A DNA stretch of 64,000 nt, taken from the NCBI GenBank assembly GCA_002279355.1, contig NCBV01000012.1, positions 1 to 64,000 of the forward strand. Direction: 5' to 3'. Source of the DNA: Acidiphilium sp. 37-60-79 (GTDB lineage: Bacteria > Pseudomonadota > Alphaproteobacteria > Acetobacterales > Acetobacteraceae). A program made the translations under genes and the position numbers. Each line of letters begins with the position of its first letter. The stretch's first letter is position 1. This document shows positions 26,271-38,927 of the stretch, one piece after another. The notes below the pieces were generated by a model. The model did no database searches. It worked only from the letters and a program-made list of their open reading frames with translations, and was not told where the DNA came from.

Positions 26271-26874
26271 GGCGCGGCCCTTGCTGATCGAGAAATCTGC
26301 TCTCTGGCGGGGTTGATCGGGCCGCCCGTCAGTCTATTCAGACCATGGTAATGAGCGATTGGGGGCGGGATTTCGCTGCTGGTCGGCTGCGGTATTTTTG
26401 CCGTCAGTGTGGCACCGCAGCATAATTTTGCCGACTAACGGCGTTGAATCACGAGCCTGTTGATATTGCAGTGTGATGACAGTTCAATGTCAGTTGTCAT
26501 AAAAAATTTGCATCTGAGTAAGTCTTGGCAAGTCTCTGGTAGAGCGCCAGTTTTTGCCAAATTTCGTTGCCAACACTTGATTTTTTCCAATGCGGACACG
26601 CTTGCGCAGGCAACTTGTTTCGGCTTAACTTGGGGCTGTGGAGGCGATGAGCCTTTCTGGAGCGCGTTGGTCTTGGACAACAAGGCGCGGTGATGTGGTT
26701 GCTCCTGAGCGTTAACGAAAATCGAGTTGCGGGTGAGATTCTGGGACGTCGGCTCGCGGCGCTGAAATAATTGAGGTTCGGGCGGCACCGATACGGTGGG
26801 CGGTCGGATCTGACAGGACGGGAACGCTGCGCGACATTGTTGCGCGTGGTGCGGCGAGATCTATTGTTTTTGAG
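26271..26874 (+). other. Long dnaA leader/promoter region
   Basis: No gene seen in 604 bp. It is less GC-rich than its flanks. TTGGCAA (26525-26531) and two TTGCCAA copies (26554-26560, 26567-26573) form inverted repeats, and ATGACA...TGTCAT (26475-26499) forms a weak palindrome; these could be regulator sites for dnaA. No canonical TTATCCACA DnaA box is present, so an origin is not supported. Confidence 0.5.
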
Positions 26875-28362
26875 ATGATGGGGCGGGCGATGGGATTGAC
26901 CGAAGCGCAGGCGCAAGAACGAGACATTGAACGATTTGCGGCGCCTCAGGGTCAGGATGAGGCGGTGTTGGCGCGGCAATGGGCACAGGTGCGTGCGCGC
27001 TTGCAAGAGGAGATTGGTGAGGTCGAGTATCGCACATGGCTGCGCCAGGCGGTGCTGCATGGGTTGGATGGTGATGAGATCACCGTGATGTTGCCGACGC
27101 GGTTTTTGCGCGATTTCGTCAATAAGGAATATGGCGCCCTTCTCACGGCCTTGTGGCAGGCGACCAATCCGGTAGTGCGGCGGGTGGATATCCGCACCCG
27201 GGCGGTGCAGCGGGCGCCAGAGGCCGGAGTTGTGGATGCCGCCGGAGGTGCGGATAATGCGGGGGCGCTCGAAGCAGCTTTGGGTGAGCCGCGGCCACGC
27301 GCCACGTTGGCCAAGGCCGAGGATCGCGGGGTGGTGCTGGCGGCGTTGGATCCGCGCTTTACCTTCGAGACATTTGTGGTGGGCAAGCCCAATGAATTTG
27401 CCTATGCCTGTGCGCGGCGGGTGGCGGATGGGCAGGCGCCGGCCGGGTTCAATCCGTTGTTTTTGTATGGCGGGGTCGGGCTAGGCAAGACCCATTTGAT
27501 GCATGCGATTGCCTGGGAATTATCGCACCGTGCCGAGCGCGATGTGACGGTCGCTTATATGTCAGCCGAGAAATTCATGCATCGCTTCATCAGCGCGCTG
27601 CGCAAGCAATCGACGCTGGAATTCAAGAATGAGCTGCGCAGCGTCGATGTGTTGATGATCGATGATTTGCAGTTTTTGATTGGCAAGGACGGCACGCAGG
27701 AAGAGTTTTTCCATACATTCAATGCACTGGTCGATGCGGGTAAGCAGATTGTGGTGTCGGCGGATAAATCGCCGTCGGATTTATCGGGCATCGAGGATCG
27801 GCTGCGCACACGGCTGGGCTGCGGCATGGTCGCGGATGTGCATGCCACCACCTATGAATTGCGCATGGCAATTCTCGAGGCCAAGGCGGCGCGGGCCGGG
27901 GCGGATGTGCCGGTGAAGGTGCAGGAATTTTTGGCGCAAAAAATCACCTCCAATGTGCGCGAATTGGAGGGGGCGTTGAACCGGCTGGTGGCGCACGCGC
28001 ATTTATTCAATCGGCCGGTGACCATCGAGACGGCGCACGAGGTGCTGCATGACGTGCTGCGCGCCTATGATCGCAAGGTGACGATTGAGGAAATCCAGAA
28101 GCAGGTTGCTGATCATTTCAATATTCGGGTCGCGGAAATGGCCTCCGCGCGGCGGGCGCGCAATATTGTGCGGCCGCGCCAAATTGCGATGTTCCTGGCC
28201 AAGCAACTCACCACCCGCTCGTTGCCGGAAATTGGCCGGAAATTCGGCAATCGCGATCACACGACGGTGATGCATGCGGTCAAGCAGGTGACCGCCTTGT
28301 GCGAGAAAGATGCCGGTGTCGCCGAGGATGTGGAGTTGCTGCGCCGCAGCTTAAGTGTTTGA
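26875..28362 (+). CDS. dnaA: Chromosomal replication initiator DnaA
   Basis: AAA+ initiator that binds DnaA boxes and melts oriC. The 495 residues contain domain I (LQEEIGEVEYRTWLRQAVLH), a short linker, Walker A GGVGLGKTHLM (about 199-206), Walker B VLMIDDLQFL (about 258-266), the arginine finger region RTRLGCGMVADV, and the domain IV helix-turn-helix with the signature GRKFGNRDHTTVMHAV (about 455-468). ATG codons at 26875, 26878 and 26890 compete; none has a strong Shine-Dalgarno site. It is divergent from no gene; the next gene (thiG) is on the other strand. Confidence 0.98.
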   Translation: MMGRAMGLTEAQAQERDIERFAAPQGQDEAVLARQWAQVRARLQEEIGEVEYRTWLRQAVLHGLDGDEITVMLPTRFLRDFVNKEYGALLTALWQATNPVVRRVDIRTRAVQRAPEAGVVDAAGGADNAGALEAALGEPRPRATLAKAEDRGVVLAALDPRFTFETFVVGKPNEFAYACARRVADGQAPAGFNPLFLYGGVGLGKTHLMHAIAWELSHRAERDVTVAYMSAEKFMHRFISALRKQSTLEFKNELRSVDVLMIDDLQFLIGKDGTQEEFFHTFNALVDAGKQIVVSADKSPSDLSGIEDRLRTRLGCGMVADVHATTYELRMAILEAKAARAGADVPVKVQEFLAQKITSNVRELEGALNRLVAHAHLFNRPVTIETAHEVLHDVLRAYDRKVTIEEIQKQVADHFNIRVAEMASARRARNIVRPRQIAMFLAKQLTTRSLPEIGRKFGNRDHTTVMHAVKQVTALCEKDAGVAEDVELLRRSLSV

Positions 28363-28430
28363 CCGGCGCTGAGGGGTCCAGCGTCATCCGGGCGGCGCAA
28401 ACCGCGTGGGGCCGCCGCTTCGCCGATCGG

Positions 28431-29524
<1,094 letters not shown>

Positions 29525-29528
<4 letters not shown>

Positions 29529-30667
29529 GCGATTTTACGCTCCAAATGGGGATGTGGCTGTGCTTGGGTAAAGCGCGCCGGGTGAAACGGCGCGATGCGC
29601 GGGTCGGGCGTGTCGGTGAGGATGCTGGTGGCCATGGCCTCGGCGGTGATTGGCGTGAGCAGAATACCGTTGCGGTGATGGCCAGTGGCGAGGCTGAGAC
29701 CGGGCAGCTCGCTCGGGCCGAGCAAAGGGGCGTCATCGCGCGAGCCGGGGCGAAACCCGACCCAGCTTTCGAGGATTGGCAGATCTTCGATGCCGGGTAG
29801 GGCGCGCCAGGCGCCATCGAGCAGGGAAAACAGGCCGCCTGCGGTGATGCGATCATCAAAGCCGCGCTCTTCGACGGTGGCGCCGATGATCAACCGGCCA
29901 TCGGCGCGCGGCACCAGATAGGCGCGCGGCGCCCACACCACGTGGCGCAGCAGCGGATCCGCCGGGTCCATTTGCACGGCGAGCATCTGGCCTTTGACCG
30001 GGCGGATGGGCGGGCGGGGAATTGGCAAATCGAGCAGGGCGGACCATGCGCCTGCCGCCAGCACCACCAGATCCGCCGGATGGGTATTTCCCGCACTGAT
30101 CACGCCGGTGGCGCGGCCATGGGCGGTGGCGATGCCGGTGATCGGTGTTTGGCTATGCAGCACACCGCCGGCGCGGGTGAAGGCGGTGACCAGGGCTTGG
30201 GTGAGGCGGCGATTATCGACCTGGATATCCTGTGGCGAGGAGATCGCCCCGGCCAGATTAGGGCCGAGGCGCGGCTCGCGCAGGCGGGTTTCCGCCGGGG
30301 TGAGCCATTCGAGCGTGATGCCTTGGCTTTGTTGGAACGCCATATCATGGCGTAATTTCTCCGCGTCATCGCGGTTGAGCGCCACTAACAGCGTGCCCTC
30401 GCGCCGCAGCCCGACCGATTGGCCGGAGGCGGCTTCGAGTTCGGCGGCGAAATCGGGCCAGAGCGCGAGCGAAGCGCGGCTCAGGGTGCCCAAGGCCGCC
30501 TCGCCCGGTTCGGCTTCGCAGGCGGCGGCGAGCATACCGGCGGCGGCGAAGCTGGCTCCTTGGCCCGGTTGATCGCGCTCGAAAATCGTCACCGCCGCGC
30601 CGCCTTGCGCAAGACGCCAGCCGAGAGCGAGGCCGATGACACCGGCGCCGATGATCGCGATTTGCAT
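29525..30667 (-). CDS. thiO: Glycine oxidase ThiO
   Basis: FAD enzyme that oxidises glycine to dehydroglycine for ThiG. The N-terminal dinucleotide site is IAIIGAGVIGLALGWRLA, followed by GASFAAAGMLAAACEAEPGE and late FAD motifs AAGAWSALLDLP and ATGHHRNGILLTP. 380 residues. Start ATG 30667, 4 bp after the thiC stop; a longer frame overlapping thiC is spurious. Second gene of the thiCOSG operon. Confidence 0.93.
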
Positions 30668-30671
30668 CGGG

Positions 30672-32513
<1,842 letters not shown>

Positions 32514-32557
32514 TCAGCGATAATTTCGGGCGAGAGGCAGGGGATGCGGTGCATGAT

Positions 32558-32650
32558 GTCCGTCCCTCCGCCGGTGCGACCCGGATCAGGTTCAAAGGGT
32601 TGTCGCCTTTGCGACTCTCAGCGGACACGCACTCCGCACCCCTCGGATGG
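32558..32650 (-). promoter_or_regulatory. TPP riboswitch (THI element)
   Basis: Read leftward it has GAGGGGTGC, then GCTGAGAGTCGCAAAGGCGAC, then CCCTTTGAACCTGATCCGG and a closing GGAGGGA. These are the conserved P1-P5 core pieces of the thiamine pyrophosphate aptamer. It lies 65 bp before thiC and should turn thiCOSG down when TPP is abundant, probably by hiding the ribosome binding site, as no strong terminator follows. Confidence 0.96.
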
Positions 32651-32831
32651 AGCGGAAGGTGATCGCCTCGTCCGGTTCTGTCAAGCGCGGGGGCAAAATT
32701 ATTCGATGCGCGTTCACCAATGATTCACTTTTATCGGTCATCAAAGGAGGGCGAATTGGCAAAATGGTGATCGGGATGACAAGCGTGACGCGTGTGCATG
32801 GCGGGCGGTCGGCGCGACGGTGGAGGCGAGA

Positions 32832-34625
32832 ATGTCTGATGCAACCGCGCGGGTAGGTCGCGAGGCGCCGGGCGGGCGGGAAGATTGCGCAATGTCGTTG
32901 CGGGTGTTGCAGCGCCGGGTGCGTGTTGGCGAGTGGCGTGCTCGGTGTGATGCGGCGGCGCCCGAGGCGCTCGCGGTGCAGTGGTCCGCAGACCTCAAGA
33001 GGCTGGTTGGTGGCAATGTGGCTGCGTTCAGCCCGACGATTGAGCGGGTCGTGGCGCTTTTGGCGTCGGAGGCGCCGGAGCGATTATTGGACGCGATACG
33101 GCAGGTGCTGACCACCGGCGCGGACGCGCAGCTGGAGACTATGGCGGTTGCGCATGATGGAACGCGGCGTTGGTGGTGGCATGATGTATCGGCGTTACGC
33201 GGTCGCGATGGCAAAATTATGGGCATCAGCGCGCTGTGCCAGGACGTGACGGCGCGGAAAATTGATGATGAGCAGCTGCGATTTTTAGCGCGGCATGATC
33301 CGCTGACCGGGCTTGCCAATCGGGCACAATTGGCTGAGCGGCTGGAGGCGCTCGTGCGTGAGGTGGCGCCGACTGGCGGTTCGGTTGCTGCGCTGCGGAT
33401 TGATCTTGATAATTTCAAAATGGTTAATGATCTTTATGGTCACGCGGCGGGGGATGCGGTGCTGCGCGCGGTGGCCGGGCGATTGCAGCGCTATGCCCGC
33501 AGCACGGATATTTTGGCGCGTGTGGGCGGTGATGAATTTGTGGTGATTATGCCAGGGGCGTCGGCGGCGCAGGCCACCAAGCTGGCGACGCGCTTGCTGG
33601 AGGCGGTGATGGAGCCTCTGGTGCCGCCGGGTTTGCATGAAATTGCGCTGTCCGCCTCGATCGGGATTGGGCTGTATCCGCGCGATGCGGCGGATGCGGC
33701 GGGGTTATTGGCGCGGGCGGATCGGGCGTTGAATTGGGTCAAGCGGGAGGGGCGCAATAATTTTGCGGTCTATGCGACGACCATGGAGCGTGACGACCAG
33801 CGGCGCCAGCGCCTGGAGCATGATCTGCGGCTCGCGTTGCACCGGGGCGAATTATCGCTGGTCTATCAGCCGGTTGTTTGCGCGCATCGTCATGTCGTGA
33901 ATGGTTTTGAGGCATTATTGCGGTGGAATAGCGCCGAGCATGGCGCGGTGCCGCCGGCGCATTTTATCCCGATTGCCGAGTCGGTGGGGCTGATGGGGCA
34001 GATTGGCACTTGGGTGTTGCGCACGGCGTGCCGCGAGGCGGCTGGTTGGCAGAATAAGTTGAAAATTGCGGTCAATGTGTCGGTGGTGCAATTTCAACAG
34101 GGGCGGCTGCCGGATGTGATTGAGCAGGTTTTGCTGGAAACCGGGCTGGAGCCGGAGCGATTGGAGATTGAAATCACCGAATCATTATTGATTCGGGAAA
34201 CCGACCGGACGTTGGAGGCGTTGCGACGGATCAAGGCGCTTGGGGTGCGGATCGCGATGGATGATTTCGGCACGGGCTATTCCTCGCTGGCGACGTTACG
34301 GACTTTTCCGTTCGATAAACTCAAGGTAGACCGAAGTTTCGTGCAGGATTTAGCTGAGCCGCCGAATGGTGAGCCGGCGGGGCCGCTCGCGATTATCAAT
34401 GCGATTTTGGGCCTGGGCCGTGGGTTGCGCCTGCCGGTTGTGGTCGAAGGGGTAGAAACCGAGGCGCAGGCTGAGATTTTGCGCCGCTGCGGGTGCGATC
34501 AGATGCAGGGTTATTTGCTTAGCCGACCTTTGCCAATTGAAAATTTCGCAGCGACGGTTGCTGGAACCGATGATCAGGCCATGCTCGGTGATATTGGCGC
34601 ACGGCTGGGTGTTGCGGGGCGGTAA
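32832..34625 (+). CDS. PAS-GGDEF-EAL cyclic-di-GMP protein
   Basis: A 597-residue soluble protein with a PAS-like sensor (about 25-130; ends ALCQDVTARKIDDEQLRF), a GGDEF domain and an EAL domain. The diguanylate-cyclase motif RVGGDEF (232-236) is intact and preceded at the right distance by an inhibitory-site motif RSTD. The phosphodiesterase signature FEALLRW (Glu360), EITESL, DDFGTGYSS and VVEGVETE are intact too, so both activities are possible. ATG 32832 has GGAGGCGAG upstream; the GTG four codons earlier is the Shine-Dalgarno site itself. Monocistronic. Confidence 0.93.
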   Translation: MSDATARVGREAPGGREDCAMSLRVLQRRVRVGEWRARCDAAAPEALAVQWSADLKRLVGGNVAAFSPTIERVVALLASEAPERLLDAIRQVLTTGADAQLETMAVAHDGTRRWWWHDVSALRGRDGKIMGISALCQDVTARKIDDEQLRFLARHDPLTGLANRAQLAERLEALVREVAPTGGSVAALRIDLDNFKMVNDLYGHAAGDAVLRAVAGRLQRYARSTDILARVGGDEFVVIMPGASAAQATKLATRLLEAVMEPLVPPGLHEIALSASIGIGLYPRDAADAAGLLARADRALNWVKREGRNNFAVYATTMERDDQRRQRLEHDLRLALHRGELSLVYQPVVCAHRHVVNGFEALLRWNSAEHGAVPPAHFIPIAESVGLMGQIGTWVLRTACREAAGWQNKLKIAVNVSVVQFQQGRLPDVIEQVLLETGLEPERLEIEITESLLIRETDRTLEALRRIKALGVRIAMDDFGTGYSSLATLRTFPFDKLKVDRSFVQDLAEPPNGEPAGPLAIINAILGLGRGLRLPVVVEGVETEAQAEILRRCGCDQMQGYLLSRPLPIENFAATVAGTDDQAMLGDIGARLGVAGR

Positions 34626-34681
34626 AAATCGCTTCAATTGAGTAGTTTCGCGCTGGCGCATTTCGCGGTAGAGTGCATGCG

Positions 34682-35371
34682 ATGAATATGGTGGCGCCGC
34701 GTCAGACGAAGCTGGTGATCGAAGTCATTTTCGATTTCGTCTGCCCTTGGTGCTATTTGGGCGTGCATCGATTGAGCCAGTTGCGCGCACGGCGACCGGA
34801 TCTGGCGATCCAGCCGGTATGGCGGCCATTTTTGTTGAATCCGGATATGCCGCGCATTGGCATGAGTCGCGTTGATTATGCGTTGCGGAAATTTGGGGGT
34901 GAGGAGCGCGCGCGGCGGCTTTATGCGGCGATTAGCGAAATTGGCGCGGCTGATGGGTTGGTGTTTGATTTTGCCCAGATCACCCGCACGCCGAGTAGCG
35001 TCGATGCGCATCGGTTGCTGCGTTTTGCGATGTCGGTTGCGGGTGGTGTGACGACGGAACGGCTGGTTTTGGCTATTTTTCGGGGTTATTTCCGCGAAGG
35101 GCTGGATATTGGCCGGCGCGATATGTTGACCCACCTGGCCGCAGGCGTGGGGCTGGATGTCGAATTGACCCGTAATTTTCTCGCGCATGATGCGGTGACG
35201 GAGGATGTGCATGCGGATAATTTGCAGGCCCATCGGCTGGGTATTAATGGTGTGCCGTTTTTTGTGATCGAACAAAACAACGCCATCGCGGGCGCACAGG
35301 AACCTGAAGTGCTGGAACGGCTCTGCGATCTGGCGGCGTCGGGGTTAATGGTCGATCATTGGGCGTCGTGA
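34682..35371 (+). CDS. DsbA family oxidoreductase (FrnE/HCCA isomerase type)
   Basis: A 229-residue thioredoxin-fold protein with the active site DFVCPWCYLG close to the N-terminus and the cis-Pro loop GINGVPFFVIEQNNAIAGAQ near the C-terminus, the FrnE-like DsbA arrangement. There is no signal peptide, so it is cytosolic, unlike periplasmic DsbA. The helical insert between (about 60-170) resembles 2-hydroxychromene-2-carboxylate isomerases. Three ATG/GTG codons compete at the start; ATG 34682 is the most plausible. The substrate is unknown. Confidence 0.85.
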   Translation: MNMVAPRQTKLVIEVIFDFVCPWCYLGVHRLSQLRARRPDLAIQPVWRPFLLNPDMPRIGMSRVDYALRKFGGEERARRLYAAISEIGAADGLVFDFAQITRTPSSVDAHRLLRFAMSVAGGVTTERLVLAIFRGYFREGLDIGRRDMLTHLAAGVGLDVELTRNFLAHDAVTEDVHADNLQAHRLGINGVPFFVIEQNNAIAGAQEPEVLERLCDLAASGLMVDHWAS

Positions 35372-35433
35372 TCGGGCGCTCGATGCGACCATCGTTCATT
35401 TCCCATAATTATTTCACTTGACAGGAATATCTG

Positions 35434-36417
35434 ATGAATCGTCGTTCTGTGCTTGCTGCTGTTCCGCTCACTGTCGCCGCTGGTGCGGTGGCGCGATTTG
35501 GCTTGGGTGAGGCGCAGGCGGCGGAGAGTTTCGCCGCTTATGTAGCCGGGTTGGGGGCGCAGGCCCGCGCGCAAGGAATTCCGGCGGGGATTACGGCGGC
35601 GGCGCTGGGCGGTTTGTCGCCTGATCCGAAAGTGATTCATTTCGATCAGCACCAGCCCGAATTTACCCTAACCTGGGCGCAATACCGGGCTCGCACCGTG
35701 ACCGCGACGCGGATTGCCACCGGTCGGGCGAAGGCGGCGGCGCAGCGCTCCGTGCTGGCGGCGGTGCGGGCGCGGTTTGGCGTCTCAGCGGTGCCGATCA
35801 TGGGGATTTGGGGCGGCGAGACCGATTTTGGCGCGGTGCAGGGCGATTTCCAGGTGATTAATTCGCTGGTGACTTTGGCTTGGTATCGCAATAGCGCCTA
35901 TTTCGCGCACGAGGCGATTGCAGCGATGCGGATCGCGGCTCGTGGTCAGCGCCCATTGAGCGGTTTGCTGGGCTCATGGGCCGGGGCAATGGGGCAGCCG
36001 CAATTCATGCCGAGCGTTTATTTGACCACGGCGGTGGATTATGCTGGCACTGGGCGGCCGAATATCTGGACCGATGTGCCCGACACGCTCGCATCGATTG
36101 GGAATTATTTACATAAAGCCGGATGGATTCCGGGTCTACCGTCGAGCGAGCCGGTGTTGATCCCGCCGGGATTTGATGTTGCTCTCGCGGGAAGGGCACA
36201 TCATTTGCCGGTCTCGCGTTGGATGGCGATGGGGGTGCGGCGGTTTCCGGGTGCGCCACGTGTGGCAATGGCGACCGAGGCTTCGGTGCTGTTGCCCGAT
36301 GGGAAGCAGGGCGAGGCGTTTTTGGTTTATGCGAATTTCGAGGCGATCCGCCGCTATAACCCGTCTGATTTGTACGCGCTGGCGATTGGCACGCTCGGCC
36401 ACGCGATTATTGCGTGA
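35434..36417 (+). CDS. Lytic murein transglycosylase, MltB/SltB type
   Basis: Cuts peptidoglycan with 1,6-anhydro product formation. The 327 residues start with a twin-arginine-like signal (NRRSVLAAV followed by a hydrophobic stretch) and cleavage near AQA. The catalytic Glu lies in MGIWGGETDFG, and AWYRNSAYFAHEAIAAM and SWAGAMGQPQFMPS (substrate groove) are the family landmarks. No lipobox is present, so it is a soluble periplasmic enzyme. Its stop overlaps the start of the next gene, an RlpA-type enzyme, so the two act together at the wall. Confidence 0.93.
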   Translation: MNRRSVLAAVPLTVAAGAVARFGLGEAQAAESFAAYVAGLGAQARAQGIPAGITAAALGGLSPDPKVIHFDQHQPEFTLTWAQYRARTVTATRIATGRAKAAAQRSVLAAVRARFGVSAVPIMGIWGGETDFGAVQGDFQVINSLVTLAWYRNSAYFAHEAIAAMRIAARGQRPLSGLLGSWAGAMGQPQFMPSVYLTTAVDYAGTGRPNIWTDVPDTLASIGNYLHKAGWIPGLPSSEPVLIPPGFDVALAGRAHHLPVSRWMAMGVRRFPGAPRVAMATEASVLLPDGKQGEAFLVYANFEAIRRYNPSDLYALAIGTLGHAIIA

Positions 36418-37313
36418 GCGTGATGCGCCGCTTGATTATTCTGCTGCTGCCGCTGGCTTTGGCGGGTTGTGGTTTATTCGCCCATCAGCGCGGCGGGCCG
36501 CCGCCCGGTGCGGTGCACGCGGTGCTGGGCGCGCCGTATCAAGCGGATGGTCTTTGGCATTATCCGCGCGATTTTAGCCATTATCGGCGCACCGGGCTCG
36601 CAGTGGTCATTCCGCCCGGCCACGGGGCGGCGACGCTGGATGGTGAGGCGTTTCATCAGGACGGGTTGAGCGCGCAAAGCCAAGTGTTGAAATTACCGTC
36701 CCTGGTTCGGGTGACCAATCTGGCTAATGGGCGCAGCCTGACGGTGCGGGTGAATGATCGTGGTCCCGCCCAGCCGGGCCGGGTGCTGGCGGTGACGCGC
36801 AAAGTGGCGGCGTTGCTCGGCATCCACGCTAACGGTGTAGCCGAAGTGCGGGTGCGGCTATTGGCGGTGCGTTCAGCGGCGCTGCGGGCCAGTTTGGCGC
36901 AGGGGCACGGTGCGCCAGCCCATGCAGTACCGGTTGGAGACGTGCAGGCGAGCAGCCTCGCGCCGCCGCCAGGGGCCGCGGGTCAGGCCGGGCCGGTGCA
37001 AGGTGCTGTGACGGCGACGAATGCGGGTCATTTGCCGAATGTAGCGACGGGCTTGTCGGGGATTGTGCGGCAGGGGCAACCGGATCCGGGTCCGCTTTAT
37101 GTTGAAATTCCGGGCTTTGGCAGCGTTGATGGGGCGGCGGGCATTCGCGCACGGCTCGGCGCGATGGCCGGTGCGATCGTGCCGCAAACAAAGGGAGGGC
37201 AGACCTTGTTTGCGATCATGCTGGGTCCGTACGGGTCGGTGGCGGCGGCGGATGCGGCGTTGCAGGCGACCTTGGCGCAGGGCGTGGCCGATCCTGAAAT
37301 CACCGTGCGTTAG
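36414..37313 (+). CDS. rlpA: RlpA-like septal ring lytic transglycosylase lipoprotein
   Basis: A lipoprotein (LLLPLALAGC) with a double-psi beta-barrel RlpA domain (about 60-145) whose active-site strand reads LTVRVNDRGP; the family Glu is not obvious, though the Asp of NDRGP is intact. A C-terminal SPOR-type fold (LFAIMLGPYGSVAAADAALQ) would bind denuded glycan at the division septum. The GTG at 36414 overlaps the previous stop (GTGA); ATG 36423 is the alternative. Followed 13 bp later by tmk. Confidence 0.88.
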   Translation: MSVMRRLIILLLPLALAGCGLFAHQRGGPPPGAVHAVLGAPYQADGLWHYPRDFSHYRRTGLAVVIPPGHGAATLDGEAFHQDGLSAQSQVLKLPSLVRVTNLANGRSLTVRVNDRGPAQPGRVLAVTRKVAALLGIHANGVAEVRVRLLAVRSAALRASLAQGHGAPAHAVPVGDVQASSLAPPPGAAGQAGPVQGAVTATNAGHLPNVATGLSGIVRQGQPDPGPLYVEIPGFGSVDGAAGIRARLGAMAGAIVPQTKGGQTLFAIMLGPYGSVAAADAALQATLAQGVADPEITVR

Positions 37314-37326
37314 GCGTGAGGCCAGC

Positions 37327-37959
37327 ATGGCAGGGCTGTTCATCACCATGGAAGGCGGCGAAGGGGTTGGCAAATCAACCCAGATTGTCCGCCTCGCGGT
37401 AAAGCTGCGCGCGGTGCGGGGGGATCAGGTGCTGGTGACCCGTGAGCCGGGTGGCACACCAGGGGCGGAGGCGATCAGGGGGTTGATGTTGCAAGCGGGG
37501 CATGATTTTGCGCCGCTGACCGATACGCTTTTGGTTTATGCAGCACGGGCGGAGCATGCGCGGATGTTGCGGGCGGCGTTGCAGGCGGGACGGACGGTGC
37601 TGTGCGATCGGTTTTTCGACAGCACGCTTGCGTATCAGGGTTATGGGTTGGGGGTTGATCGGGGCCTGATTGCGTCGTTGCGTGATCAAATTGGGTTGGA
37701 GCCGGATTTGACCCTGATCTTGGACGCGCCGCCCGCGATCACGGAGGCACGGCGGGCGGCAAGGTTGGCGGCCCGCCCGATGGATGATCGGTATGAGCGG
37801 TTCGATGCGGAGTTTGCTGCCCGTGTGGCGGCGGGATTTCGCGCCATTGCGGCGGCTGAGCCCGGACGATGTGCGCTGATTGATGCGCGTGGCGCGACCG
37901 AGCAGGTGGCGGGTCTGATTGAGCGGGTGTTGGCCGAGCGGCTTAGTTTGTCATGCTAA
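37327..37959 (+). CDS. tmk: Thymidylate kinase
   Basis: Phosphorylates dTMP to dTDP. In 210 residues, P-loop EGGEGVGKSTQ, the DR(x) nucleotide motif LCDRFFDSTLAYQG, the substrate motif TREPGGTPGAE and a LID-like RAARLAARPMDDRYERF are all present. ATG 37327 (MAGLFI) is the start; an open frame upstream runs through rlpA and is spurious. It overlaps holB by 7 bp. Confidence 0.96.
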   Translation: MAGLFITMEGGEGVGKSTQIVRLAVKLRAVRGDQVLVTREPGGTPGAEAIRGLMLQAGHDFAPLTDTLLVYAARAEHARMLRAALQAGRTVLCDRFFDSTLAYQGYGLGVDRGLIASLRDQIGLEPDLTLILDAPPAITEARRAARLAARPMDDRYERFDAEFAARVAAGFRAIAAAEPGRCALIDARGATEQVAGLIERVLAERLSLSC

Positions 37960-38927
37960 CGCCTGCGCAAAATCCTGAGCTGCGCGGGCAGGACCCGGCG
38001 GTGGCGACGCTGGTGGCGGCGGCGCGCAGTGGGCGGTTGCATCATGGCTGGCTGCTTTGCGGCAAGCCGGGGATTGGCAAAGCGACCTTGGCTTACCGAT
38101 TTGCCCGTTGGCTGTTAGCGGGCGGGCAGAGCGATGATTTGCGTTTGGAGCCGAGTAACCCGATTTTTCGCCGGGTGGCGGCGGGTGCGCATGCCGATTT
38201 AAAGGTGCTGGAGCGCCGGGTCAATGAAAAGACCAAGCGGCTGCAAGGCGAAATCGTGATCGATACGATCCGCGAGGTGGGTGATTTTCTTCATTTGACG
38301 GCTGGAGAGGGTGGTTGGCGGGTGGTGCTGGTGGATGAGGCGGAAACGCTCAATCGCAATGCCGCCAATGCGATGCTAAAGCTGCTGGAAGATCCACCAC
38401 CGCGCTCGATCTGGTTACTGGTGTGCAATGCGCCGGGGCGGCTGCCGATTACCGTGCGCAGCCGGTGTCGACGGTTGGATTTATCGCTGCTGCCGGATGC
38501 GGTTGTCGATGATTTGGTCGCGCAAAATTTGCCGACGCTGACGCCCGCTGATCGCACGCGGTTGGTGGCGATTGCGGAGGGATCGATTGGGCGGGCGTTG
38601 ATGTTGGCGGGGGCGAATGGTGGTGCGTTGGCCGATCATGTAGTCGAGGCGTTGGCCGCGCCGGTGCCGCCGTTCCGTGCGGCCGCGATTGCGGATGCGG
38701 TGGCTAAGGCCGAGGATGGCTTTGGGATTTTCATGGATTTGCTGCGCAGCGCGCTGGCGGCAGAGCTACGCCTGCGTGCGCGTGATGCGGCGCCGATGCC
38801 GCCCTCGCTTGCCGGGCGTGCGGCTCTCTGGCAGGAACTAGCGCGCACGGAGGCGATGGTCGATGGGCTGACGCTTGATCCGCGTGCTGCGATTTTAACG
38901 GTTTTGCACCAGCTCCAGGCACCATGA
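37953..38927 (+). CDS. holB: DNA polymerase III subunit delta'
   Basis: Clamp-loader subunit of the AAA+ family, 324 residues. The P-loop-like LLCGKPGIGKATLAYRFARW and LLEDPPPRSIWLLVCNAPGRLPITVRSRC (SRC motif) are conserved. The zinc-binding Cys cluster found in E. coli HolB is absent, as in many alphaproteobacterial proteins. It is between tmk and metG, a common order, and overlaps the metG ATG as ATGA. Confidence 0.93.
   Translation: MLTPAQNPELRGQDPAVATLVAAARSGRLHHGWLLCGKPGIGKATLAYRFARWLLAGGQSDDLRLEPSNPIFRRVAAGAHADLKVLERRVNEKTKRLQGEIVIDTIREVGDFLHLTAGEGGWRVVLVDEAETLNRNAANAMLKLLEDPPPRSIWLLVCNAPGRLPITVRSRCRRLDLSLLPDAVVDDLVAQNLPTLTPADRTRLVAIAEGSIGRALMLAGANGGALADHVVEALAAPVPPFRAAAIADAVAKAEDGFGIFMDLLRSALAAELRLRARDAAPMPPSLAGRAALWQELARTEAMVDGLTLDPRAAILTVLHQLQAP

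Noticed and set aside
37063-37326. N-terminal extension of tmk
   Set aside because: It runs through the end of rlpA in another frame and has no kinase similarity.
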